Source: Panaeolus papilionaceus
Taxonomy: Eukaryota; Basidiomycota; Agaricomycetes; Agaricales
Direction: 5' to 3'
Assembly: GCA_015501605.1 (NCBI GenBank)
Contig: JADNRZ010000017.1
Span: 372,001 to 436,000 of the forward strand
DNA length: 64,000 nucleotides
The notes beneath the pieces are model-generated. The model did no database searches and had not been told where the DNA came from. It worked only from the letters and a program-made list of their open reading frames with translations. Below, in pieces: positions 1-11,030 of the stretch. Position numbers and translations under genes: made by a program. Position 1 is the stretch's first letter; every line of letters begins with the position of its first letter.

Positions 1-3000
1 GTCTCCCGGTATTGCACTTGCATGCGATCCAGAACGCGACGGATATCCTGCTTGATAGCGGGTGGTGATTTACTCGTGGTCGTTGCAACACTGCAATGTC
101 TAGTCAATAAAACAATTAGCAGTCAGAGAAGAAAGTTACGAACCTGAACAACCCCTTCAAGAACACTGGCTTAAAGTCCTTCTCACTTCCATGTCTCTCC
201 TCCTCATCCTTGAAACTCTCGCCCTCCACGGCAGTGCCCTCGGGTGCCTCCTCTTCCTCCTCTCCACCTTCTCTAATTTCACCCTCTTCTTTCCTAGCAA
301 ACAATCTCTCCGTCAAAGGACGACTAGAACCACCATTGTTGCCATATCCCGTTGAAGGCCTTCTATTGCGACCAATAGTGCCACCAGCTCCAATACCAGC
401 AACACCAGCGCTTCCAGTTCCAACACCCATAAACGCTGCACCAGTGCTGCTCCGCCTCTCATGTCGACCTGCCCGACTCTGAGGGTCAAGGACAGTCGCC
501 GCGCGCCTGTGAATACCTCCAGTAGGCTGGCTGATACTGGCTGAAATGGGTTTGTTCGGGGCACGATTGGGCGTCAGAACTGTCTGTGCTGTAATAGGAC
601 CACTGTTGGGTGCTGGCGTGTCTGGTGCCGGCGCGGCAGCCTTTGCAACTTCTTGTTCTGCCAACAGTTCTGCCATGCCCTTCTCTTCTTCCTCTCCACC
701 TGATGGACGAGGTGAGGGGGAAACAACTACGCCCTTCCTTCCAGGAGTAGGTGTAGCAGAACCCCCTCTCCTAGCCTCATCCGACACATATGTTGAACTG
801 CTCCTCGTACTTCCTACAAGCATGCTTCCGAACTTTCTAACCAGCGTCGCACCAGACGAAAACGCTGAGGGCGACACAGGCTCATCCTTATCATGTCGAT
901 GCCCAAACCCAAACCCAAGGCCATGCCTCTCCTTGTCCTTCTCCTTCTGGCTTTGCATCTCGTCGTCCTTTCCATCCTCGGCCGTATTAATGGGCGGGGG
1001 CCTCTCAGGGAAGGTAGTCGTGTCAGGGCCAACTGTCTTAGGTCCTTCAGGGATTCTGCCGTACTCATCCGCTTCATTCAACCCTTCCTGTGCGCTCACA
1101 GATGACGTAGGTCCGCCACCAAACCACCCGCGACCAAGGAGTGGCACAGTCGGCCTCTGGCTCATACTATGGCTCCTCTTATGTGAAGTAGGAGCAGGGA
1201 CCTTGGGCAGAGCTCTCTTGATGGTACCACTGCCTTGGCCTGCAGCAGCAGCAGCAGCAGCTTGTTGCTGTACAATTTGTTGCTGCTGCTGTTCCATATC
1301 CAATGCATATCTTTGTGCAACTGATGGTGATGGTGGTGGCAAGCCGAGGTCTCGGGGTCTGGGTTGCGCGAAACTTGGACTTGTTGGAGAAGGCGCAGCG
1401 AGGCCGTTGTTGTCATAGGACATCCCTGAATAATGTGACGTCTCGGGAGCAGGGAGGCGGGGAAGCGGCATACTGTAATCTGCACGAGCCTTGGCGGACG
1501 GAACAGGATCTTTGGATGATCGGGCTGTGGCGGATGTGGGGGGGACTGCGACGGCAGGGGAAGTATAATGGGGCTGAGTGGTACCAGTGTAGGTTTGGTC
1601 TCTCCTCATCGTCTTCTCGTCCGTTGGTGTCGTCACAGATGCTGCGCCAACGAGGGCCTGATCGGCCGATCCACCTGCTGTTGTAGATGCACCCAAGATC
1701 GAAAGCTGAGAAGATGCAAAGTGGCCGGGTCCATACACGCGTTCGCGTTCCATCTTTTCCCTGGCGAGGTAATACATCGATATGAGTGGATGGAATCCAC
1801 GCGTTGGATCGGGTGGTTCACGTTGATTGTTATCTGCAAACGAAGAAAAGAACGAATGAGCGTTGCGCGATGGGTGAGAAGGGTTGGGTGAATGACTATG
1901 TGGACTGCCCGGTGGAGATGACGCTGGAGAGAACAACTTCCGGCGATAATAATCGAATCCAGAGAACCTTCTTGACTTCTTGGTGCTACTTGAGTCTCCT
2001 CTTGAGTCACGATCCCGTCCATTGGTCGAAGAAGACTGAGACGTCGTGTGCTCGTTCTTGCCTGTTGCGCTGTCGAAGGAGATGGCTAAACTTGAATTTG
2101 AAAGAGATTCACCCCAACGTCCACCACTTGTACTACTGGCACCATTAAGACCACTTCCGAGAGTGCTGCGTTTCCGTTCCCAGTGTTGGACAGAACGAAT
2201 GTACGCATCAGACTCGAGAATATGAACAAGCTTGCGTTCGATCTCGTCCTCTGTGCCAAATTCAAACCCTTTCATACCCTTGATAACTTGCCTATCTAGT
2301 TCATCTGCACGCAGCGGCTCACGATGAACAAGATGGATGGCAGGTGGCCCGTTGAATCCGCGGGTCATCCAAGCATGGCTCATGACCTCTGACAGCGTAG
2401 CACGATTAGCTGGATTTGTCACAAGCATGCGAGAAAGCAGGTGTTTGCATTCTGTGTTGAAGCGCAGTATTAGCTATACATTGTAGAATGGAATCAGCAG
2501 CAAGGCATGCTTACCTGCGCTCAGCCATACTGGGTATTCCACCAAACCCCGCTTAATTTTTGCATGGAGAGCCGGCATTGACTGGTCGTCAAATGGGACT
2601 TTCCCACACACCAAGACATAGAGAACGACGCCAAAGCTCCACACATCAACCTCTGGACCAGTGTAAACACGGGCATTGAGCAGCTCAGGGGCAGCAAAGT
2701 ATAATGAGCCGCAGAAAGTAGAAAGATGGTCAACGGGATCATAAAGATTGGACAAACCAAAATCAATGATTTTGATGTTCCCGGTCTGTGATATGAGGAT
2801 ATTTTCGATTTTGAGATCTGTAACAAGACGAGTCAGTGAGAACTTGGGAGACCTGTGCCCGTATCAGACTGTGATGTGCGCTTACCTCGGTGGACGACGT
2901 TGTTGAGGTGGCAGTACTCGAGAGCACTCCCTATCTGCCGCGCGAACTTTCTTGCGACGCGTTCCCTAAGACGCCCGTGGCTGATGATATAGTCTAACAT

Positions 3001-3596
3001 CTGCCCTCCGTTGATGTACTCAAAGACCATGTAGTAGTGGTGCTGATGAATGATCATCTCCCTCATGCCACAGATATAAGGATGGTAGAGCAGTTGGGAT
3101 AGCGCCGCTTCACGAAGGGTTCTGATTTCTTTGGAGGCATCTTTATTGGCCTGACGAGTGGCTGAGTCGTTATTTGCGGCGTTTGAAGAGCCATTTGTCT
3201 GTGGTGGTGGATTTGGATATACTCTTGGTAGAATTTTGACAGCGAGCTATGAAATGATGAGCAAGTTGGTTATTGAGTTTGCGGCTATCTAACCTTCTCC
3301 CCCGTGATGTTGTGAGTTGCGAGCTTGACTTTGCCCATGCTACCTGCGCCTAGGGTCTTGCTTAGGGTATAGTCGCCGAGAATCCTGTTTGAGCGACTGG
3401 ATCTTGATGTTGAATGACCATGTTCATCCCTATGTCTACTACGACGTTCTCTGTTCTCATCTTGTGGGCGCTGGTGGTTGTCTCGCTGTTCTGAGACTGG
3501 ATTCGAAGAAGAGGTCGGTGGTGTATAAGACTGAGGAGGCATGGATACGGGTCGTGGACGGTGAGAGTTTGATGTTGGCGGACGATTGCTTGTCAT
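1..3596 (-). CDS. kin1: KIN1/KIN2 (MARK/PAR-1) family Ser/Thr protein kinase, 3' end outside window
   Basis: Exons 3294-3596, 2886-3246, 2515-2817, 144-2451 and <1-90 (minus strand); at least 1,121 aa, C-terminus cut by the window edge. The kinase domain starts at about residue 75 with the glycine loop [15 protein letters not shown] is replaced by LAVKIL, followed by a long insert before helix C. The catalytic loop [10 protein letters not shown] is split by an intron, and IDFGLSNL (DFG) and the APELL segment are intact. The long exon encodes the disordered central region with Ser/Pro-rich stretches and a polyQ-polyA tract. After the last intron (91-143) the frame reads through [15 protein letters not shown], the segment leading to the KA1 membrane-binding domain in Kin1 proteins. 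The family acts at the plasma membrane in polarity, exocytosis and cell-wall integrity. The start is the first Met before the low-complexity N-terminus. Confidence 0.93.
1241..1295 (-). repeat. CAG/CTG trinucleotide repeat inside kinase exon
   Basis: Two interrupted CAG/GCA runs on the minus strand encode a Gln run (QQQQQ, then QQQ) followed by seven Ala in the linker between the kinase domain and the C-terminal KA1 region of the KIN1 gene. Such in-frame microsatellites often vary in length between strains. Confidence 0.85.
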
Positions 3597-3758
3597 GGGG
3601 TTTGTGGTGGTGGTGGTGGTAATGGTCGAAATTGCATCCTCACCCTGTTTCTTTGACTGCGGTCATTCTTGTCACACAATTATTTTTATTTTATTTTTAT
3701 TTTTGAATTCATTTTTAAACAATTTATATTCATTAAAATGAACTATATAGACTATAGA

Positions 3759-4193
3759 CTACAACTCTTTCTCTTTCTTTACAGGTAACCATTTTACAGG
3801 ATGTTGGTTGTGCATGGACCACGGTGGAAGCAACAACTATAATTTCAAATTTCAATCATTCATTTCCTTCTCAACCAATAAATGTCTGAAACTTACCAAT
3901 GCTAGAATCACAGTTCCTCCACCCAAGATACCAAAAGATACTCGCAGGTCCTGGAAGATGATTCCAAAGACAAAGCCAACGAACTAGACTCAATATTTCA
4001 GTAACCGCCTTGTCCAGCAAACCACCGAAGCTTCCATCTACTCACCGTCACCATTCCCAGTCCCATCTTTCCAAAAAATTCCACATTATCTTGAGCCACG
4101 AAATCCTTTATTCCAATTAGAATACAAGACAGCGAGCTAACACTATGCACTCACAATCTTCCCCTCCGGAATCTCCTGCAAGAACGAGCTCAT
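3759..4193 (-). CDS. spc1: Signal peptidase complex subunit 1 (SPC1/SPCS1, 12-kDa microsomal subunit)
   Basis: A very small four-exon gene: 4155-4193, 4046-4105, 3897-3983 and 3759-3836; 87 codons plus stop, all phases closing at 0. The protein begins MSSFLQEIPEGKIDF. It has two hydrophobic segments, FVGFVFGIIF and the stretch GILGGGTVILALLLL, and ends LPPWSMHNQHPVKWLPV plus a KKEKEL tail. The PPWxxxxxxPVKWLP ending is the hallmark of SPC1, a two-pass ER subunit of about 90-100 aa that helps the signal peptidase complex discriminate substrates. It lies in the same direction as, and upstream of, the KIN1 gene, with 162 bp between its stop and the kinase ATG. No single exon is long enough to show as an ORF. 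Confidence 0.88.
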
Positions 4194-5930
4194 GTTTCAA
4201 ATGATGATGGAGTCTGCAGCGGGCGAAATTAACCGCGTTTATTCTTTGTTCGTTGTGGATATAGGTGCGCGTTGCCCGGTCCTTTCGAAAGATTTCAAAA
4301 GCACAAGTTGTAGAACGAATAGAGGTTTGTATTTGCCCACCACTGCCCACCGTTAAGCTGGAGGTTGTAGAGTTATTAATTGAACCCTGAAGCTGTTTAC
4401 ACAGGTTTCGACGACGTGGTCGATTGAGGGTTTACGGGGTCGGCTTATCACGTGGCGCTACGGATGGGTTACCCCGAATGTCGAACAATAGTTCCGAGAT
4501 CCGGGAATGCCGGTCTTTGTTAGGGGCTTCATCTGGCTTCATGGGGTGTCGACAAGGGTCAGCATCAACCCTCCACAGCCGTGATATCATGATCGTCACC
4601 ATACGAGTTGACTGTAGCATGCCACCGAGTGTCATTCCCTTCGTTGCTTCGATTCTGGGGGCCCATCGTTTTTCCGAGGTCGATGCATTTGATGTTCGGA
4701 GCTCGACAGACAGACTTTTGAAAGAATAACCGGGGCACATAATAGCGTTCGGTGATTTCTGGAAACTGTTTCAGGACTTTTAAGTGCTGTATGGCTCGCA
4801 TGCACCTTTCGGCAGCAACGATCAATCAGTCTGCATAGCTCCACTCACACCAGAGGTCAATACAATACAAATACCAACGATGACTCTCTATATGTATTTC
4901 GCAATGCTTTGAAATTAGTCTCATCCTTAAATATCACCTATTTAACTGTTAATCAGGTGCTCTGAATTTTGATATGTTTGCACGATGGACGGCAGCAGAT
5001 TAATCGAACTCACGCCCGCAGTTATTCTGACGAGTATTACTCCTGTAAATCTCACAATATCTTCCTAAATAGATTTAAAAACATAAGGATGGAGAAATAT
5101 TCCCCTTTGAACGAGCCATGGGGAACAATACACATAGATTTCGAAGGAATAAGCTTGAACCTACAAATAATTGCAAGCGTATCACTGAATGTCGCCTGAT
5201 AACCATCAGAAACCTTCAAATTGTAGCTTGGAAGGTGTCCTCGGTGAACCTGTTTTAAACAGTAATACATATAATCCGTAACGTTCACGATTTCAACAAA
5301 ACATGGATGAATGACAAACGACTCGCTCGTTGCTCATGTAAGTTCGTGATCTCGAAGCGGAGGCATCGATCCAAAAATAGCGCGTGTTCCCACATTACAC
5401 TTCGACGTTTTCCGAGCCAATCCACCTGATCACGTCCACCTCCATCAGCTTCTACCTATGCATCATACATAAGAGTACCAATCATCAAAGTTAGTCGTCG
5501 TGGTCGTCTTTTGTGCTGAACATCCTACAAAATATTGAATCTTAGCGCTTAGAAGCCAGCCTGAAGCAGTGGAAGCTACAGCATCAGTTACTCTTTCTGA
5601 CGACAAATCTGGGTGTCGTGTCCAACTACAACATCTTCAGCCCGGCTAGTCATCGAGCTCACGCTTTGCCGACAAATATGGGCTTCTAGTCTGTCTAATA
5701 ATTACCAATATACAAAATTGGAGTCAGAAGACGATATAGATATCGATGCAAGCGTCATTACCATTCACTCTTCTCGCTCAAGGTGCATTTTCTTTTCACT
5801 CATCGCACTTCTTGGAATGGATACGGACGCATATGGATATAGCGAGGCCACGATGTACCCGCTTACGGGTTACCTACTGAGGATGGGTATTATCTCGTCT
5901 TCGGTTAGATTTGGGTGTATGGATAGATCG
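4194..5930. other. Intergenic, no gene recognised
   Basis: About 1.7 kb between SPC1 and the sugar transporter promoter. Short open frames exist on both strands (for example around 4424-4825), but none carries a recognisable motif or sensible splice structure. The last part is presumably the upstream regulatory region of the sugar transporter. Confidence 0.5.
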
Positions 5931-5933
5931 ATG

Positions 5934-5940
5934 TATAAAA
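5934..5940 (+). promoter_or_regulatory. TATA box of sugar transporter gene
   Basis: TATAAAA lies 165 bp before the ATG at 6105 and is followed by a pyrimidine-rich leader. Sequence match only. Confidence 0.5.
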
Positions 5941-6104
5941 GCCCCCAGCTCCACCTTCTTCATTTTCCCTGGGAGGCTGGTTGATTTACAGCTACAGCGA
6001 CTCTGCTTCGTATCTTCTTCCCTTTTATTCTTGTCTATCATTTATCTCGAGTGGACGATAAACTCATATACCTACCTTGTTAGCTCATCTATTCATTGCC
6101 TTGA

Positions 6105-8480
6105 ATGGAGAAAAGGGACGAAAGCGTCAAGGCTGATTCGGACGACAAAACATCTGACGACAACTCCCGACAAAGTCATGGACGAAGGAATTTTGGAAAG
6201 GCGCCTTACCTAGGATTAACGGGAACCCAGCTCAATATCTGGATCACTGTTGCATGTACCACTGCCATGGTACTCTTTGGTATGTCCCACCTACCCATGA
6301 AAATGGGCGTACTATTAATCCAGAATCAGGCTACGACCAGGGTGTCTTTGGCGGCATAATCATCACCGAGAGTTTCCTCCAAACGATGGGTAACCCCGAC
6401 CCAGGTTTACAAGGTACCATCGTCTCTCTATACGATATCGGGTGGTACGTGAATACTCTGTCGCTCATCATTATCGCTGACAGCTAACGATGTTGAATAA
6501 TACTATGCATCTCATACACACATAGCTTCGTTGGCGCCATGTCGGCGTTCTTCTTCGGAGAAAGGTTGGGACGAAAGAAGACGTTTATGATTGGAGTTGT
6601 GATCATGTCGATTGGTGCTGTGCTGCAGACGTGTGCGTTCTCGGTGGCTCAGATGATCGTCGCGAGACTTATAACAGGTACTCCTTATCGTTGTTACTCT
6701 GTATTTGAATACAAGTCATTAATCATTCTACTTCATTAAAGGTGTAGGAAATGGGTATGTGCATCTTGAACACTATTTCAACATAAACTGACATTCAGTG
6801 GTGTACTAGAATGAACACATCGACGGCCCCTGTCTGGCAAAGCGAAACCTCGAAGCCATCATGGCGAGGCAAGCTCGTAGTGTTCGAAATGATGTATGCT
6901 GACTTCCTCATATCCTCCACGATTTAACTTAATGGCTAACTATCTACACCAGCATGAACATCGCCGGCTTCTCACTCAGCAACTGGATGACATATGGTTT
7001 CAGCTTCCTCAACGGGAGCGTCGCATGGCGCTTCCCCATTGCCTTCCAGTTTGTATTCTCTATTATTCTTCTCGCCACAATCCCTTGGCTCCCCGAAAGT
7101 CCTCGGTGGCTCCTTGCGCATGGCTACACAGAGGAAGGCATCAACGTACTTGTGGCGCTCGAAGGCGATGGTGTATCAGCTTCGGACGATGTTATTATCA
7201 ATCAGCGAGATGAGATCCTCGATGCGGTGCAGAAGGAGCGAGAGGTGAGTATTGGGTGGAGAGATATGTTGAGAGGCAATACAGGAGGGACGGGCATGAT
7301 TAGGAGGCTTGTTCTTGGTTCGGGTAAGGTGTTCTGGTATCAGCCTGTGGGTGTTGTGCTGATGTGGTCGCTTCTCTCTTTTGTTATCAAGGTACCCAGT
7401 GGATGCAACAGTTAGTGGGCATCAATGTAACGAGCTACTAGTAAGCGTTTCATCCACTTATCCATTGGTGCGGCATCGCATTGATGTATCTTCCTTTCGA
7501 CTAGCCTTCCTCTCGTTCTGCAAAACTCAGTAGGGCTATCGAACACCCTTTCTCGTCTCTTGGCTGCTTGCAACTCAGTCTCTTACCTTGCATTCTCCTT
7601 CATTGGTCTCCTTCTCATCGAGAGAGCGGGTCGAAGAAAGCTCATGATGTGGGGCGCTGCTGGTCAATGTGTCTGTTACATATTCATCTCTGCACTCCTT
7701 TCACGGATAGGCACAGGAACTGTACAACAAGGTCATAAGTTTGGAGCTGGGGCAACCGCTTTCTTCTTCTTGTATTATGTCTTTTTTGGAATCTGTTGGC
7801 AGGTGAGTGGATATAGACAGCCTATCACTCGCCACTCAGTTCCTTATGATATCATCATCGCTGACCACATTCAATCTGTTCTTTATTTTTTACTTCAGGG
7901 TGTGCCATGGTTATACCCCACAGAGATCAATTCCCTTGCTATGAGGACAAAAGGAGCTGCTCTAGGCACCGCATCTAACTGGTCCGTTCGAATCTGTTTT
8001 CGCCCACTATGTGCCATATCATTTTACAAAGTGGGCGCCATTCCATAAAAGTTGTTCTCACCTTTCTTCTCTAAACAGGATATCCAACTATATCGTGGTG
8101 CAAATCACCCCATCTGGGATTGCAAATCTCGGTTGGAGGTTTTATCTTATCTGGGTCGTGTTCAATGCTGCATTTGTACCGGTCAGTTACCCTCGTTGAT
8201 GACTGTGATTCCCTTTTTTCAAGCACTGACGTTGTTTAAATGCATTTCTTTTATTTAGCTTGTATATCTATTCTACCCTGAAACTTCAAATCGACATCTC
8301 GAAGATATCGACAAGTTCTATAGAGACGGCGAAGACACGGTTTGGGTGTTCCGAAGTAAGGTTGCGACGCAGGTTGAAAGGCCTGCCAAATTTATCGAAG
8401 GGGACAAGGAGAATAGCATGACAAGAACGAGAGCGACCGTTGCGAGTAACAGTCAGGAAGGAGCGGAGACTCAATTGTAG
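6105..8480 (+). CDS. MFS sugar transporter (sugar porter family)
   Basis: Multi-exon gene with first introns 6280-6329, 6445-6525, 6678-6741, 6755-6809 and 6894-6952; later introns lie near 7325, 7440, 7803, 7981, 8180. The 13-nt exon 6742-6754 is a microexon encoding the conserved GVGNG. Sugar-porter signatures occur in order: GYDQGVFGG in TM1, the ERLGRKK loop 2-3 motif, PESPRWLL after TM6, QQLVGINVTSYY in TM7, ERAGRRK in loop 8-9, YPTEINSLAMRTKG after TM10, and YPETSNRHLEDID after TM12. Twelve transmembrane segments are expected; the total is about 530-550 aa, normal for the family. It should import a hexose, disaccharide or related sugar at the plasma membrane; the substrate cannot be read from sequence. 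The ATG at 6105 precedes a charged hydrophilic N-terminus. Confidence 0.9.
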
Positions 8481-8812
8481 CATACTAGACGTAACATGGT
8501 ATCCCTTCGATGGCCGTTATGAATCGTTAATTATGTTTCTTCATTTTCAACCGCGGGCGTTTTACATAGGTATAATTGAACGTGTGCTTTGAGCTTTGTA
8601 TTCCATCGTTCGGATAAGAGATGATACAAGAAGCAGATATGCTTCAAGCCTTCATTCTAGCGCAAGTGCCGAAAAATGAAGGATGTTGTTCTCCTTTTGT
8701 CAACCCTGTCATCTAATGAACGGGGCGCTACCCACAGTGATGAAAAGATAACTTTCTAAATGAACTCGGCTAGATCTTTTTTGTTCTTGATATGTGATTC
8801 CTACTGGACGTT
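8481..8812. other. Convergent intergenic spacer
   Basis: About 330 bp between the convergent ends of the sugar transporter and the minus-strand hypothetical gene; only 3' UTR and terminator sequence is expected. No motif recognised. Confidence 0.4.
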
Positions 8813-9468
8813 TCAATCGATAACAAAAGCATCTCGAGTATCATGGAGCTTCGAATGCAATGGTGTTGGGAGGTCTTCGAGCTGATTGCCATAGATGGCA
8901 GTCTGATTGAAATTACCACGACGGCTAGGCTTTGCCACTCCCTTTCAACTTTCAACTTGTCTTTCAACTTGTCCATTTCACGTTCATATCCCTTTGATTC
9001 TAATAACAAAGACCGATATCTTTTTGTAATATCCACACGTATCACCGATACTCCAAGCTGCTGTACCAGGATCCCACCCAATTAGGACATTCATCCACGA
9101 ATAACTTCTCGCCGCTTTGTTCTCGATCTGTCAATTCCTCGCCTCGTGCTTGTCGGAGTTGATGTTTATTCAGAGTCCTATTGTTTTCCTTTCTTGCCCG
9201 TGGACGATCATGACTGATTCACTCTGGCTGCTTTAGCTCTTGCTTCCATATCTAATGGCGACACGCTTTGGTCATTGACATGTTCTAAAATCGGGTGCAA
9301 GACTTGACTCAGCCTGATTCCTGCTCATCCAGCTGCGGTTTCGGACGCGAAGCAAACGAAGTCTGGCTGCTTCTCCTAGCTTGCTTTCTTGTGAATCTAG
9401 CTCAAACTAAGCAGTTCAGTTATTTTTGAAGCATTCGCTGGCGTAACTACGCCCGCCTGCATAATCAT
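8813..9468 (-). CDS. Hypothetical small coiled-coil protein with very short introns
   Basis: Six exons can be assembled on the minus strand: 9451-9468, 9358-9406, 9215-9302, 9099-9177, 8917-9060 and 8813-8881. They total 447 nt, 148 aa plus stop, with every junction GT-AG and in frame. Intron lengths are 44, 55, 37, 38 and 35 nt, unusually small. The product is hydrophilic and charged: a segment with LLHPILEHVNDQSVSPLD, then MEARAKAARVNQ, a Glu/Arg-rich stretch, and a Lys/Glu heptad-like region around GYEREMDKLKDKLKVEREWQ, ending DTRDAFVID. I recognise no family. Support comes only from splice sites, frame closure and protein-like composition. The start is the least certain part (a Met at the DMEARAK segment is an alternative). 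Confidence 0.45.
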
Positions 9469-9790
9469 TGTTATTTCGGGAAGAAAGGGAACTGCAAGAA
9501 GGGTGTACGGGCTTGTTGCCGCATTCCACCCCCACCTCCCTTTTTGACCGCTCCTCTTATTTTCCCAGATCAACAATAGGGTTTAGCATGGCTATTCACG
9601 ACACTCACGACAAGAGGCACAACATGTGTGATTGTTGGGATGTTTGCTCTGTGTCATGCATTTCATCAAAACAAGCCAAAATCGATCGTTTGTTTGTATC
9701 GCGGGTTAGGTGGCATGGAACATCACACGCCGTGTCAATTATGCCCACTGCGCGCCTGCACGCACTGCTCTTATCCCTTCTTGGATCTGG
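9469..9790. other. Divergent promoter region
   Basis: Upstream sequence shared by the minus-strand hypothetical gene (ATG 9468) and the plus-strand gene at 9902. No other gene seen. Confidence 0.4.
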
Positions 9791-9798
9791 TATAAATA
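9791..9798 (+). promoter_or_regulatory. TATA box of gene at 9902
   Basis: TATAAATA lies 111 bp before the ATG at 9902, followed by a C/T-rich leader typical of well-expressed fungal genes. Confidence 0.5.
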
Positions 9799-9901
9799 TG
9801 CTGACCCATATCGCATCATCGATCCCCTAACAAAATCCCCTCCCCCCTCTTATCTAAAGTCATCCCTGACTTATTGAGTCTTATCATTATCAGCTATTGA
9901 T

Positions 9902-10631
9902 ATGGCACCAACAAAACTTGTGAATATCGTTCCCCTCGTCCGCCCCAAGTCTCCTCAACGTCCCGCTCCTTATGAGTGGGAACCATGCGGCGATGTACGG
10001 CTTTGCCCTCAGCCTCGAAAACTCACGTAAGTCGTTTTCAACAATAATTCCTTCGATCATATGCTGATGTTGAATATTCTCCAGTCTTGAAGAAGAGTCC
10101 GAAAAACACAGAAGACTGAGCGAACCCTCCTTTGGCTCCCAGGTTCGTTCAGGCGGGTTCAATGTGGACGCACACCGTTGGGCTGATAATTACCTGAACC
10201 AACAGCGCACACCACTCGTTGGTTCACATGCATCAAATTCACACTACAGCGGTTGCTACGCGCCGCAGCCGCACGTCCCCTACGACGTCAACGCTGTGCG
10301 TCAGAAACCCGTGGACCCGGAATACTTTGAGCAGAACCGGGAGATCTGCGAGCTCTTTTTGAAAGAATTCCCTCAGGGTCCACCTCCAGGCCTCATGGAC
10401 CAATTCGATCCCCTAACGTGGCCATCTCTCGCAGAACTGGAAGCACTACTTCTTCCTGGCGCGATGAACTTCTCAATGGACCAGTTAATGATGTCGTCGC
10501 CGATTAGCGAGGACCTCGACCTGGAGGATCCTGGCTTGATTGACCCTGCGTCGTTGGGCGAGCTCGCTTCGAGTCTCGAGCAGAACTGGCAGAAGCTTCG
10601 GGAGCAGATGATGTCCCAGCCTTCGTCATGA
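9902..10631 (+). CDS. Hypothetical acidic protein
   Basis: Two exons, 9902-10026 and 10085-10631, joined by a clean GTAAGT...CAG intron; about 223 aa. The start is supported by the TATA box and by continuous frame: MAPTKLVNIVPLVRPKSP and so on. The protein is Pro-rich at the N-terminus. It has a middle segment with RRLSEPSFGSQ (a possible phosphosite context), and an acidic, Leu-rich C-terminal half with GPPPGLMDQFDPLTWPSL and EDLDLEDPGLIDP. No signal peptide, membrane segment or known domain is visible. The acidic and hydrophobic pattern would suit a regulatory or adaptor protein, but that is only a guess. Confidence 0.7.
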
Positions 10632-11030
10632 TGTTGATTGTTTCCTAGGTCACCGCTTTCTCTCTTTTCATCACCAGCATTGCATTGTTATACCACTTCT
10701 GCATCTTTCGTTGATCCATTTCATGTCATCGCATTGTAATACCCGCACATCCATCATCACCACATCGCCATCACCATCATCATCATCATTCTATTCCCTC
10801 TGTAAACAGTATCTCTGATCTTACCCGGTGTGCACAGTAATTGCAATTAGAGTGAAACTGCAGAATATTAAATCGTTGTATTTACTTATTAATTATTACT
10901 TCGCGACTTGGCTGTAATGAAACAGCACTAGCCTGCTCTTCCTTTATATCACGCTGGAGTAAAATGGATTGAGAAAATATACATTTATATGAAGTATTCT
11001 TATGTGTACTTGGGTATTAAATCGACATGT
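10632..11030. other. 3' flank with CAT/CAC microsatellite
   Basis: Non-coding stretch after the acidic-protein gene. Positions 10751-10790 hold an imperfect CAT/CAC trinucleotide run. The rest is AT-rich and featureless. Confidence 0.5.

Noticed and set aside
546..1418. 290-codon plus-strand open frame opposite the kinase gene
   Set aside because: It is the antisense shadow of the kinase linker exon; composition mirrors Ser/Pro/Gln-rich coding on the other strand and there is no start context or motif.
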